A stretch of 64,000 bases of DNA. Source: Viscum album. Its lineage: Eukaryota > Streptophyta > Magnoliopsida > Santalales > Viscaceae. The DNA lies in NCBI GenBank assembly GCA_963277665.1, contig OY728122.1:1541524868-1541588867 (forward strand), in the 5' to 3' direction. Within the stretch, counting starts at the first letter, position 1, and every line of letters starts with the position of its first letter. The notes under the pieces were generated by a model. The model was given only the letters and a program-made list of their open reading frames with translations, made no database searches and had not been told where the DNA came from. The position numbers were made by a program, and so were the translations under genes. This document shows positions 14,261 to 27,589 of this stretch, in pieces.

Positions 14261-16708
14261 CGCCATCAAACCATAAACCATTCATAGAAAAAATATGAAT
14301 TGTATCATTGGATAATATCCCCCATGAGGAATACATAAGACCAATGTGTGTAATATTATATGAATTTTTTTTTATAGTACAATTTAAAACATTTCTTGAG
14401 GAAAAATATCCTTTCTAAAATATAAAACACTTTTTAAAACATAAAACCCTTTCAAAACCTTTTTATTTGAAAATAACATTGAAAAATTATATAGGATGAT
14501 TTGAGAACCATTTTAAATACTTTTTAAAAAATAAAACATATTTAAAATCCTTTTCCATGAAAATGAGATTAAATTATCCTTTAAAAACAATTTTTATATA
14601 ATTTCTAGAAAACATGGTTTTTGAATTAAACAGATTTCTCGCTGAAGGGAGAAATAATGTCATCTTTTCTTAAAAACACTTTTTTAATTATCTTATTTAA
14701 CAAAGGGTGAAACAATGGTAACATTAAATTAATATATCATTAATAAACATTTTATAAAAAAATTATTTACATTTATTGAGATATGGATCATAATATTTCA
14801 TTAATATAAGTGTAATCATAAACAATCCCGTTAAAAGATGAGATTATAGTAATAAACTCTTATCACTTTGGCAAATTTGAATCAAAATGAATTTGAAATA
14901 ATAAACTTAAATGTTGATTAAAATATCATTAAAATATTTAGTTTTATTATGAAACATTTTAAAGGTAAATATAAAGTCCTCGTATAAAAATATTGGTGCA
15001 TAACTTACCTTGTGTCTCCAAGAAGGAAAATTGAGAAAAAACAACTTTAGCGATTTGGTAAATTTTGAACCATAAAACCCATGAAGGATATATAATAGAT
15101 TGGATATTTAAATTACAATATAATTATGTATAATAACAATATAGTACATTAATGTATAAGATATACACCAAATAAAATAATAGAGTGGTGAATATAGCAT
15201 AAGTCTTGCAGAATTTAAAGTTGGACTAAAAATCCCCTTAAAACATGAGTATATTATGAATCATGAGATCTATGAAATAATAAAATCCATTGAAACATTT
15301 AATATCATTAAATAAATTAAATTAATTATATATTATATCATAAGTTAGTATATACACCACAAAACAATAACAACTATTGAATGTAGCATATATCTCATTG
15401 AAATAAAAGTGAGATGCGAAAACCCTTACATTAAGTCATAACTATCTTCGTACACATTCAAACCTAAATTATAATAAATATAGGTTTATTATACATATAA
15501 AAAATAATAATATTCTAATATATAATCCCATATATTATTTTATTGTGACTTTATATTACCATTTATTAACTATTTCATGTTAATGTTACGTTTTAGGTAA
15601 TAACCACTTTGTTTTTTTGTATATGTTTTGACTTTTTATTATTTATATTCTTACTTATATAATGATTTAATTATTTATATAATGTAAAAATTATTTAAAT
15701 ATAATATATATTCATTATATAAGTATTTCTAATAATATAAAAAAATTGAAATATTAAATGGAATCCACTGTTTATGGAGACGGTAGGCCGTGCGTCCGCG
15801 TGGACATTGTTTCTGTTTTCTTTTCATATTGAAATAAAGAAATTAAATGATATATATGTATATAAATATTATAAATATAATAAAATTATAATTTAATATA
15901 TATCATACATTTTTACTAAACTCATCTTTAATACATTCCATATAATGTGTGAACTAATCAAATCGCTTAGGGAGTCCATAAACGAAGTTATCGTGTTCCC
16001 AATAAATGGAAATCATGAAGGTAAGTGTTATATAATAACTAATTAAGTATAATTATATTATATATATCATATATATCATATAAAAATAGTAATTATATCA
16101 CTATTACCTACCTTTAAAGGTGGTAGTAGAATAACGAGCAACATCGGTTCCTAAGGCAGTAATTTGTCGTACACATGAATAATGATTGAGTATCCCATTT
16201 GATTGAAGAGTGTGTAGGTGTAGATTTTAAAATTTAAATAACAAATCTATTTATATTTAGTATTGTTAGTTTTTTATGTAATCATGGAATAATAAAATTT
16301 TTGGGGTGGAGAAAGAAATAAAATAAAAGTGCTTGTTGAAGGATGTTACCTCTTCATTGGGTAAATAATTTTGGATTGCACCAAAGGGATTCCCTGGATG
16401 GATTAATACCCAATATGAGGTATCTAGTATGATGGTGAGAAATTTTATAGGAGATTTTGGTAGGGTTTCTCCAATACAAAGGTCTTGATAAGTGTGAAAA
16501 TTTTATGGGGGTTGAGTGCCATTTTATAGTGGAGGAGTGACATTCTTGTAAATATAAAAGGAAAACACTATTGGGCGGTCTCCCATTCAAAATGTGCCTA
16601 CTATAATGGTAAAGGTTTAGAAATAATGGATTATATTGTCAAAATATTGCCAAAAATTTCTTTTGGACATGTTTATAGGTTATTTTGCCCCTTAAGTTAA
16701 AGGTTAAC

Positions 16709-16721
16709 CACTAAGTAAAGT
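16709..16721. repeat. LINE target-site duplication, left copy
   Basis: CACTAAGTAAAGT is identical to 18456-18468. It directly abuts the left end of the insertion, which is the 3' end of the LINE. Confidence 0.85.
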
Positions 16722-18455
16722 AACACAAATGGGGACATGAATTGGTCGCCCAATTCATGTTCCTGGAATTTATTAAATAAAAAGGAGAACAATAGAAGCT
16801 CGAGGTGTAATGCATTTACACCATCCCAAAAGCAATAGAAAAACATGATGATATACCAAAGAAGTTCAAATGCATCAAGCAACAAGTGCATCAACTCCAA
16901 GCTGGTTCCATGGTATTATGCTCCTGCCCCAGCCTCTTGTTGAACAGTCATCGTTTGATATCAAGATAGGACTCCGAAGAAATTTCACTGTTTATGAGCC
17001 GTTCATAAGCCAATTCGTCTCTTTGCGCCAAACAGGATTCTAAATTATCGTGCATCTCCTCATCACCCGGGTCCACAGACTTCCCTACTGGCTCAGAGAC
17101 TTTTTTCTATTTAATTTCAGGAATTGCACTAGGAGGAGCGGCCTCATATTGTGAAGGAGAATCTGTATCCATTGATTTGAAGGCCCCAAATGTGTTCACG
17201 CTCCGGTCAACCTAGATCATCGAGTTGGTGGTTGTAGTTCCCTCCTTTTTAGAAGAATAAAGAGACCTCGTGACAATAATTCGTTTCAGTTGAGAGTAGT
17301 CTCTACGTTTCCTCGTTTTTTTGGTATTGGGGGTAATGAATCCATACGCATCCACTATTTATTTTTTCCCCTTTCGAGAGCTTGATTTGAGGAAGAATTC
17401 CTCAATTAGATATGCTTTCTTGTTAGCCTCTGGAAAGGAAGTACTTTGTTCTGAGCATGTTTCCAGATCAGATGGATCAGGTGCATCATTATATTCCTCC
17501 ATAGTAGGGTCATTATGAGGATGAACTTTACCAGGATTTTCAACATCTTCAATTTTCACACCAAAGGGGGCTTTAGTTCCAGAGGTTCCAGCAATTCCCA
17601 AATATCTTGTGCACGCTGCTAAGTCCATCTTAATATTTCCCTTCACTACCAAAGTCTTGCGAGTAGTTGGGCAGATTGCCTTACGACATCCACTAGATGA
17701 GTGAACATGCTTAAAGCATTCTGAACAATAAGAGGGAAAGAATTCATACAACACCTCTTTTAAGAATCCATAGCATCCATTTTGAATCCAAATATGATTT
17801 GGAAGAGGCTTTGATACATCAATATCGGTGCAGATTCTAACAACTGAAGGGCGTGAGAGTTTCCTTGTTGCCGTATCCAGCATCAACGGGGTGCAAAGCA
17901 GACCGAAAATCGGAAACAGGGCCACATTCTTAAAAAGATGAATTGGTAAACTAGGGAAACAAATCCAAAAAGGAGAAATAGGTGATTCAACGTGAGGATC
18001 AAAATTAGGAGTCCATTTAAGAAATTTCATTGTGCATCCACCGAAAATCCACGACCGCTTCACCCAACCCTGATGATAATCCATTTCAAAAGAAAACCGA
18101 AAAATAATGCTGGAAGAGTTAAGCAGACCAATCTGAAATCTAATAAACCCAATTGATTCAAGAGATTTCCACAAAAAAATTCAACAAAGGCCGACGCCCG
18201 AAAATTTTTCCCACCAATACAAATCGCTAATCCTTAGAAAGAAGATCTACCTCGTTGGACGAAAAAGAAATATCCAAATGATCATGATGCTGAAACATTT
18301 TAGGAGAAATGCACAGCTCCCCATCCACAACTCCACCCCCACCAGATGGTGTGATATCCTGTCTAGAACGCCCAACAGCAACATCTGTGAAAGAACGAGG
18401 CCCAGTCGTAGGGTTTCGTCGTTGGTCTCCCGGGGGAGGAGGCTCTGCCATCCAA
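16722..18455 (-). mobile_element. LINE-derived insertion carrying ORF1 only
   Basis: A 1734-bp insertion is flanked by perfect 13-bp direct repeats (CACTAAGTAAAGT at 16709-16721 and 18456-18468). The related repeat copy near 25233 shows the uninterrupted site (CACTATGTAAACT). On the minus strand the element starts four bases before an ATG, encodes a LINE ORF1 (gag-like) remnant, then has about 640 bp of 3' sequence. There is no reverse transcriptase or endonuclease region and no clear poly-A tail. This fits plant L1-type LINEs in target duplication length and ORF1 type. ORF2 is missing, through internal deletion or because this is a non-autonomous derivative. Confidence 0.85.
17359..18451 (-). 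pseudogene. LINE ORF1 (DUF4283 / CCHC zinc-knuckle protein), disrupted
   Basis: This is the nucleic-acid-binding gag-like protein of plant LINEs, which packages the element RNA. The frame opens at the ATG at 18449-18451 (start MAEPPPPGDQ) and runs about 74 residues. It then hits a stop at 18227-18229 followed by a frame change, and continues as a 271-codon frame (17359-18174). That part shows a DUF4283-like region with SWIFGGCTMKFLKWTPNFDP, then PISPFWICFPSLPIHLF and RPSVVRICTDID. A zinc knuckle CSECFKHVHSSSGC (CX2CX4HX4C) follows near 17690-17735, and the tail is polar and acidic. The protein is broken between the leader and the DUF4283 part, but the downstream frame is long and clean for this window. 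That suggests it is younger than the host repeat. No RT follows. Confidence 0.8.
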
Positions 18456-18468
18456 CACTAAGTAAAGT
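18456..18468. repeat. LINE target-site duplication, right copy
   Basis: CACTAAGTAAAGT is identical to 16709-16721. After it, the long-repeat sequence resumes and aligns with 25247 onward. Confidence 0.85.
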
Positions 18469-19658
18469 GGTTTTACATTAATCCCTTTACTTAATTATAA
18501 TTAATTTCACAAATTTTTTGGTTAAAAAATAATTTTACCTTAAGATAAATTATAAAGTATTATTATTCCAAATATGGAATCCATATTTAAAAAAGTGATA
18601 TAAATTAGTTTAAAATTAATCCCACAGATGGGATGAGACAAAGAGCTTTTGAAAATGTTCAAAAACTTGAAATGTTTTTATATCCAAATTCAATGTGAAA
18701 TTGATTCTAATGAAAAAAAATTATATTAATTAATTTATAATTAATAAAAAATTAATTTAAAACAAATTTTAAATATTTTTTAACTATAATAATAAATTAG
18801 AGGAAAATGTAGTTTTTAATTAAAATTTAGTGTTTTTTTACTATTAATGAAAAATGAAACTTCTTAGAAAAATAAAAAAAATTACCCAAATTAAATTTTA
18901 ATATTAAAACATAAAAAATAAAATTTACTTTTACTAATAAAATCTTTAAATTTATTCAAAATGATATTTAAAATAGGTGTTCCATTAAAATCCAATGAAA
19001 TAACTTTTTAGTAAGAATATATATCTTTATGTGTAAAATTGGATTTATTATTATGTCTTGTCTAGAAAACACCTAAGATGAATTTCAAATAGTTTAATGA
19101 TTATAACATATATATATATATAATTAAAATAATTTTTCCACATTTTTTAAATTAATTTATTGAGGGAAAACATGTTTAAGTGCATAAATATAGTTTTCCA
19201 GTAAAATATTTCCAATATTTTCAAGAGGGTTTATTTCATTTCTAGTTAGTTGGTCACTAAATAATACTTATTATATAGATTTATAATGAAAATTTGCATA
19301 ATTTAGCTGGTGTTATTCATAATCACTATTAATATTTCTAGGTGACAAGTATAATAAAAGTTTTACAATAATATTTATAGTTCTTTGTAGTTTAGTAAAA
19401 CTAGGTCTTGTGTGTCATGAAAGTTATTGAAGGAACTTAGCATTGCGTTTAACATAAGAAAAACAAAGTGTTTCACGTACCAAAATATTATCTTAGTGTT
19501 TCATGTAATGCAATATTGACTTGGTGTTGGATACAAAGAAAGAATAACATTGTGATTTCATATAACAGAAGTTATATTCAGGGTTGCGTGAAATGAAAAG
19601 TATCAAAAATATTAAATTAAACCAGAAAAAATAATTCATAGAAACCCAGGGTATTACT

Positions 19659-21549
19659 TCTTACCCCACTTTAAATGAATTTATTCTATGAAATTCATCT
19701 GGGATATAAATTTTTTAATACTTGAATGTTGTTTTCAATGAAACCCATATTGAAAAAATAAATACTAAAATATCCTCTAAAAAGGGAATGTTAGAACTAT
19801 AATGGTTACCCAAAGTAGCTCATAACTCATTTCCCACATAGGAGAACAAAGGTTGAAAGTGAAAACATTGAAATGTAAGAGAAATAAAACTATCATGTTC
19901 TGATGGAAATTGATAGAGAACATGGTAAGGATAAAGTTAATGATTACGAATCCATAACCCCATGTGTCTTGAAAAACGTCAACAATATCATCAGAAATAA
20001 TGACAATGTGAAATAAATTATTTCTAGACCCCTTTTCCTAAAGTTGAATAATTTTCTTGAGAGGAAATACATACTTAATTTCCACACAATCTCATCTCGT
20101 GTTGTACCTTGATCAATTTCTACTTCACATATAATTCAAATAAATGAAGGGTGATTTTTCATTCCAAATGAATTAGTAGGTCATGAGATCTATAACTAGA
20201 ATGATAGGTGATTCCATATGTTTTTACCACAAAAAAATGGTTAGCACATGTTAAACAATATACATAAATCCTCAAATGGAAAGTTAATATTTTAATATAT
20301 ATAACTTTACTTAATGTTTAATATAAAATATTCCTCAAATGGTTAACCTAGTAACCCTTTGGAAAGTTAAAGGTCTAGATCTTTATAAATTTCACTAATT
20401 TTTTTAAAATCAAATAAACATTGATCCCCCATATATAATTAATTTGATATTCTTTTTTACTACCAAACAATTGAATACCTTCATCATGCATTCTCTTGAA
20501 ACCTAATAATAAAACAATTTATTATAAATAGTTATTGGAAGCATTCATGTTTCGTTATTCCAAACTTTACTGGATATATTCCTTAAATTCAAAAAAAAAT
20601 TAAACTTCTTCAAGGATATAATGAAACACATTTTAAAAAAATATTTTATTAGTTCTAAGGTCATAAATAATATCCAATTTACTTTTTCTATATCATTATA
20701 TATTTATCCATACTAAATATAATTTTCTCATCCTCAGGAACACAATAAGGGTTACCTTTACTTAATAAAAATATCACCTTTACAATAAATCAATTTTCTA
20801 AGTCATCAGCACCATTCAACATATCTTTTTAAATCCTTTATGAAAAATATACACTGAAAATACTTATATATTTCATGATTTATATAGCACAATATTTTAA
20901 CTCTGAAACATACACAATAGAATCATCAAATATTATTCGTAAACTAATTATTAGGATTCATCATATTATTCAATAACACCCCTTTCCAAGATTATGAAAT
21001 ATGAATCATGTCATAAGGTTCCTGAAACTCAATCTATTTATTCTTATTATATTAAATGTAAAAAATATTGTTAGAACATCCTATATCTTTCACATTTCAT
21101 TTGCAGTGACCTTATCTTCATGAGTATAACCAATACACAAACCACCTTACTGATTCTCTTTAGGGGATTTCCATATTTATTTTTATAATGCCCATAATTT
21201 CCACATATGAAGCATTAAATGGTATCCCAACTCTTTATAGTTCCCTTTATTTACTAAGACAATAATTAATAGTGTGTCCAACACATATATTTGAAAAAAA
21301 CAACATAACCATGAAAAATTACTGAAATTATGCCTAAATCCCAACACATAATTTTAAATCTAAAAAAATATAGGCTTATCATTAGTGAAATCCCTAGACA
21401 TATCCCTATAAATATACCTACAGATCTCAATAATGTTTTCTCATACTTGTTTCCAATGTTTTACAAAAAATTTCCTTTGATACCCACTACAAACACCATG
21501 TATTAACATATATAGATACTGCATTATTTTAGTCAAATACTCATAATAT
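19659..21549. other. AT-rich spacer between direct repeat copies
   Basis: About 1.9 kb between two long-repeat copies in the same orientation. I see no coding sequence, primer binding site or polypurine tract that would make it the interior of an LTR element. It holds only short chance frames. Confidence 0.35.
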
Positions 21550-24500
21550 TAAATAATTACATGATCGAGGACTATAATATTTTAGATTATTTAGAAACAT
21601 GGAAAACAATCTTCCTCTTTGGTGAAATATATTCCATGTTTTCCCAACATAACTTCCCATTTAGTACTTTTACTTGAAACAATTCATGATAACCTAGGGA
21701 AAGGTAACATAAGAAAGGGTGAGATTATATGCTTAGTAAGTGTAAATAAAGGAGACACATTAGTATAACATGACTAAGAGGGTTTGAGAATATGAGAATT
21801 AGATTTTAAGATCTTACCCTACATATCAAATATCATATACATGAGTCGTATCATAATGATAGGCTATTCATAAGACATGAATCATATGGAAATCAATAGA
21901 ATAATCAATGAAATCATAACGTAGGAATAATAAATAGAATTATTATAGGTACATAATCATTTAAAATCATTCCCTATAATTCAAGGCTCATTGCCAAAAA
22001 CTTATCTGGGAAATTCATGGGGGATGCACTTTTTTAGAGGGAGACACCACCATATGTAGTCTCAGTAATTTCTTTATAGTATAGTTGGTCCACTCACCGA
22101 CCCATCTTATTATTCAAGGTTCACTCCCAATTGTATATTATTAGCAATTTTTATCTCCCAATACCTTCTTTGTAGTCAAGGTCCACTTCCAATATCATCC
22201 TAGTAGAAAAAGTACATTATAAAATTGAGTTCACTCCCCCTTATAGCCATTTCTGTATCATGAGATATAAATATTAACCAAATTAATTGCATGTAGATAT
22301 AGGTCTCTCCAATAATGTAAGATATAACAGGCTCACTTAGTGGTATCTGGGCTCCCCCTCAAATAAGCTCTAACAGGCTTACCAAGTGAAATTTCGTTCA
22401 CCCCCTCATATAAGCTGTAACATGCCTACCTAATGGTATCTAGGACACCCCCTCATATAAGATATAACAATATTTCCCATAAATATATGGGCCACCCCAT
22501 CATATAAGATATAATGGTACTACCAAATTCTATGACGGATACCCCATCGTAAAAGAAATTTTCATGAACCGCACCATGAATAAAGTACTAAGAGCTTATA
22601 TATTATCATAAAAACATAGATAATAAATATTATTTCATAACTTATTTAAAATATGGAAATGAATCTGGTTTCATGTCAATATATTTGAAAAATGATTCAT
22701 CGATGGAAAATAAATTGGGTTCATGAAAAAATATTTGGAATGTGATTGACCTGTCGAAAATAAACGGGTTTCATAAATATCATTCCATCAAAACATAAAC
22801 CATTCATGGAATGAATATGAATGGTATCATGGGATAATATCCCTCATACGGCATAGGATACACAAAAACATGAAATATTATATATAAAATATTTTTTAAA
22901 GCAACATTTAAAACATTTCATTATGAAAATATCCTTTTCATTTTTAAAAAACTCTTTCCAAAACATAAAACATTTTGAAAACCTTTTTCATAGAAAATAA
23001 TCATGAAAAATTATAATGGAAAATTTTAAATCCATTTTAATCACTTTTTAAAACATAAAACATTTTTAAAATCATAACACATTAAAATGAGATTAAAATA
23101 TCATTTAATGTTTTAAATGTTTTTAAAAAACATGGTTTTTGAATTAATCATATTTCGGACCGAAGGGAGAAATAAAGTCATTTTTTCTTAAAAACTATAT
23201 CTTAATTATCTTAAGTACCAAAGAATTGAAAATTGATACCATTATTTTAATATTTAATTAATAACCATTATATTTGAAAATTAATGATTATTCATGAGAT
23301 ATTTATTTTAATATTTCATCAATAGAGCATATTCATAGATAATCCTAATAAATGATAAGATTAGAGTAATAAACTATTACTGCTATAGTAAATATGAATC
23401 TTAATCACCATGAAAGAATAAAAATACATTAAACTTAAAATAACATCGAAATAATGAGATTCATGAAATATAATGACAAATGGTAGTATATACACCTTGT
23501 ATAAGAATATTTGTGCATAACATGGCATGTGTCTCAAAGAATGAAAATTCAAACCAAATTACTTTATCGATTTGGTAATATTTTAACCATAAATACAATG
23601 ATAGAGAAATAATTGACTCGATATGTAAATAAACCAACATTTAATGATAATAATCATATAATACATTCATGTAAAATATATACACGACACAAAATAAATG
23701 AGTGGTGAATACGACATAAGTATTACAGAAATAAAAACGACACTAGAAATACCCTTACTACTTGAGTAACTTATAAATCATGAAATAAAAGAATGAATAA
23801 TATCAAATGAAATGATGAATATAATCAAATAAATTAATTTTATTATATAACATTTAATAAGGTAGTATATAAACCACACAATAAGAATAATTGGTGAATA
23901 TGGCATATATCTCACAGAAATAAAAGTGAGACAAGAAAACTTTTACCTTTATTATTGAATTTATTCATAAAAATTCAATCCTCATGTATAATAATTATAT
24001 GTTTATTATAAATACTAAATATAAACATGTTATTATGCAATATATGATTTTATTTTGCATTTATTTCACAATTTAATTATGAATTCCATGTTAATGTTAC
24101 GTTTCATGTAATAATTGCTTTGTTTCTTTATATAAGTTTTGACTTCTTATTCTTGATCATATTAATTAGATAATGGATTACATATTTTAAGAATATAAAA
24201 CTTGATGAATATATAATATATATTAAGTATATATTTATTTATAATAATCTATGAAATATTGAAATATTAAATGGAAGTCATCGTTCATTGAGATAGTAGG
24301 TCGTACGTACACATGAATAGTATTTAAGTTTTCTTATCGTATTGAACGAAATAAAGTAAATGAAATTATATATATTTTTAATACAAAAGTTTTATAATTT
24401 CATATATATTATTTAATATTAATAAACCCATCCTTAACACATTCCATGTAATTTGTGAATGTATCACATCGCTTTGAAGAATTGGTAGTCCAGTTATCCA

Positions 24501-25867
24501 CAAAAAAAAGTTATCATATAACCATAAAATGTAAAGAATGAATGTATGAATTATATAATAATTAAATAAGAAAAAATAAATCATATATATAATATATATC
24601 ATATAAAAACAATAATTACATTATTATTCCCAACAATGAAAGGATGTCGTAGATGAATGAACGACATCAGTTCTAGAGGCGGTAGTCAGCCGTTCACTCG
24701 AATGATGATTGTATATTCCATTTGATGGATGTTTGTGTGAGATTAGGCAATACCCTAAATAAAACAACATATATGTATATTTATGAATCTAAAATAAGTA
24801 TATAACCTTGTAATAAGAATAATTTAGTGGGATTAGAATGAAAAAAAATAAAATTTCTTATTGAATGATGTCACATATTCTTTGGGTAACTCCATTTGGT
24901 TTACACCAAATGGATTCCTTGGTTGGATTTATGACCAAAGTGAATCCTATATAATTAAGTTATGGAAGTTGGGATGATATTTTGTTAGGGTTTGGATGAT
25001 AAAAATGGATTTAGAGGTGTGAATAAGTGAAGTGGTATGACGGCCTTTTTATAGTGGAGGTGGAGTGACATTCATGTAAATATAAAAAGGCAAACACGAT
25101 TGGGAGATCTCCATTACATAATGTGCCTCAAATAATAGTAAAAATTATATAAAATGGAATATATGGTTTATATATGGACATAAAATATATTTCGGACATG
25201 TTTCTAGGTTATTTGTCCTCTTAAGTTAAAGTTTAACCACTATGTAAACTTGTTTTTACCTTAAAACCTGTAATTAAATTTAATTACTTTCACAAATTAA
25301 TTTTGGAAAAAAAATTTACCTTACTAGAAATTATAAATAATTATTATTAAAAAATATGGAATCATTTTTTTAAAATTATAAACATATATGTAAGAGAATT
25401 TTATTCAAAATTAATCCCATAGATGAGATGAGACAACGATTTTTTAAAAATGTTCAAAATTTTTGAAATATTTTTAAATCCAATTTCAATATGAAATTGA
25501 TTCGAATTTAAAAAATTATATTAATTTTTTTTCAATTTATCTAAATATACTTTATAATAAATTTAAAATATAATTTAACTATATAAATAAATTTGATGAA
25601 AATTAGTTTTTAATTAAAATTCTGTGTTTTTTCACTATTCATCCAAAAATGAAATTTCACAGAAAAAAAACATTTACCCAATGTAAACATTTATACTAAA
25701 ATTTTAAAATTGAATTATATTTTTTCAAATAAAATTTATAAATTTTTAAAAAATTATTTTTAATATATATGTGCGATTAAAAGGCTGTAAAATTACTTTA
25801 AAAAAATATATATCCTTATGTGTAAAATTGGATTTAATATTATCTATTATCTAGAAAACTTATAATA
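21550..25867 (+). repeat. Long AT-rich repeat, direct copy 3, left part
   Basis: It is collinear with 12855-19658 (minisatellites at 22090-22215, 22300-22560 and 22640-22790; CpG blocks at 24280-24318 and 24659-24702). It is cut at 25867 by the copia element; the remaining right part resumes at 36180. 'tctagaaaacttataatatga' at the left junction corresponds to 'tctagaaaacacctaagatga' near 19066. Confidence 0.6.
22300..22560 (+). repeat. Minisatellite 2 in copy 3
   Basis: Four to five imperfect units of about 50 bp carry 'caccccctcatataagctgt' and 'aacatgcctacctaatggta'. They show clear unit-to-unit variation. Confidence 0.55.
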
Positions 25868-27430
25868 TGAACGTTTTGGTTATAGTATAAGACTCAAAGG
25901 GGGGTGGTGAATTGAGACCCTAATCAATATTTTCTTTTTAAAATGAATTTAAAACAAGTTCCCTAAATTAGTATAAGGATAGCCTAGTTAACCAAAGTAG
26001 GAGATTTATAAAAGTTTGGATATTTTAAAAGAATTATAAAAGAGTGATTAGTTCTCAATTGAAATAATAAGGAATACAATTTTAACTTTTGTAATAAATT
26101 TACTAAATCAAATTATAATATAAACACTATTTATTATGAATGATAAAAGTGAAAGAAATGTTTTTAGAAATAAATAGATAGACAAGTGAAAATAGAACCT
26201 TAAAAGGAACGACAAAAATAATGCCAGAATGTTCAATTTCAAGCCGAGCCTTAGTCCTATTCACTTGCTGATCACCTACCACCAATTATTTCATATAAAC
26301 ATAAATTTGATCCACACATGGTATTTAGATATACAAAAAAACATATGGTGTTCTCTAGGTCATAAAGTCCTATTCCATAGTTATCTTGGGAGTGATAAAA
26401 GTGGGAGGCCACACAAAGAACTCTTTAACTATTATATGTTAGAATATAAGGTATAAAAAAGGAATTTTTGAATATATATGTGTATCTTCTAGTTATTAAC
26501 ATGATCCAATGTGTGTTCAAAAATAAATATAACCACATGCTACTCATAATATAAATAATAATCACAAATGTAGTATATATAGGAGTAGAAGGTATAGTGT
26601 TTCTCTTTGTGATATGTGTTGTAGCTTCATGACTCCTTTAAGCTAGTTTGAAATGTAGATCGAATCATTTTTCATAATATTTTTTTAAAATAGAGTATCA
26701 TAGAATCTTCTGTCTTGTGATGTATGGGTGATCCAGGTGTATAACAAAGTCATATTGTTTGTGTGTTCTTTGAATTCTTGAGGTAGAAACTTGCATACAC
26801 CAACACACCTCTTTCAAGTTCAACACACTTTTTGAGTCTTATTTTTGTTGTCTTTAACCATGAAAATCTCTCTTTTATATTGATTTTTCACTTTATTCAA
26901 TTTAGTCAACATAAAGATTGTTTCATATCATGTTCTGGTACCTCATACCCCGTACTATAGTTTGACATTGAATTAATTGTTGTCTACAAAAGGTTATTAA
27001 TTTAATCATCAACATCAAATTTCCAAAATATGACAATTATAAATATTGAATTTAAAATGAAAAAGTTAATGTATTGGTGAGTCCTTTGAATGGTGACCTT
27101 CAGACAGTATCTCTGGTGGTAGGTTCACTCAACGATGGATTATTCTCGATGGTGTCAAGATGGCAGTGTCATTGGAATGGTGACTCAAATTTGTATGTCA
27201 GGAGCGACGAGTCGCAAATAGTGACCCATACATAGTGCATTATATCAATATATCTTATAATGGTGACTTCCTAGAGAAGTGTATCAAGAAAATAGTGATT
27301 CAGGAATAGTGACTTATACTTAGATTATTCTTCCAATATTTCTTATAATTCCCAATGCTAACATAACACAACACACTCATTATAAACATAATTAAGCATG
27401 ATTTGTGATTATTAAAACTAGGATAGGTCA
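25868..27430 (-). repeat. 3' LTR of the copia element
   Basis: About 1563 bp. The segment 26255-27430 aligns with 34993-36179: shared stretches include 'tcctattcacttg.tgatcacctacca', 'cttcatgactcctt.aa' and 'atttgtgattattaaaact'. It contains scattered 'ggtgact/gtgactca' motifs at 27075-27320. Identity to the other LTR looks about 70-75% by eye, implying an old insertion. Confidence 0.7.
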
Positions 27431-27447
27431 ACCTTCTCCCCTTTTTT
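27431..27447 (-). promoter_or_regulatory. Polypurine tract next to the 3' LTR
   Basis: On the minus strand the sequence is ATAAAAAAGGGGAGAAGG directly before the LTR start TGACC. A purine run at exactly this place is the plus-strand primer site of LTR retrotransposons. It fixes both the orientation and the LTR boundary. Confidence 0.7.
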
Positions 27448-27589
27448 ATGATAAAAAATAATGATATTAAGTATATGTAATTAATATATAATATGGAAGA
27501 ACATGGAGACATTCAAATTATTTTTAATTAAAGAGAATAACTTAAATTTTATCAATGTAAAAAAATATGGGAGAAGAAAAAAAAATTTA

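Larger units (their letters stand above)
12855..19658 (+). repeat. Long AT-rich repeat, direct copy 2 (interrupted by a LINE)
   Basis: This is the most complete direct copy, about 5 kb once the LINE insertion is removed. It aligns in order with 21550-25867 plus 36180-36747. For example, 'aattcaaggctcattgccaaaaac' near 21980 corresponds to 13457-13480, and the block at 18469-18600 corresponds to 25247-25370. It contains three successive minisatellites (13585-13690, 13780-14040, 14110-14260), two CpG-rich blocks, and a terminal series of 'gtgtttcatgtaa' repeats (19440-19600). It ends in a degenerate GGGTATTACT. No protein frame is conserved with the other copies. Confidence 0.6.

Noticed and set aside
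17321..17518. Plus-strand frame opposite the LINE ORF1
   Set aside because: Shadow of the minus-strand ORF1, which has recognisable DUF4283 and zinc-knuckle motifs.
19659..21549. Interior of an LTR retrotransposon between two direct long-repeat copies
   Set aside because: No primer binding site, polypurine tract or gag-pol trace was seen; left as spacer.
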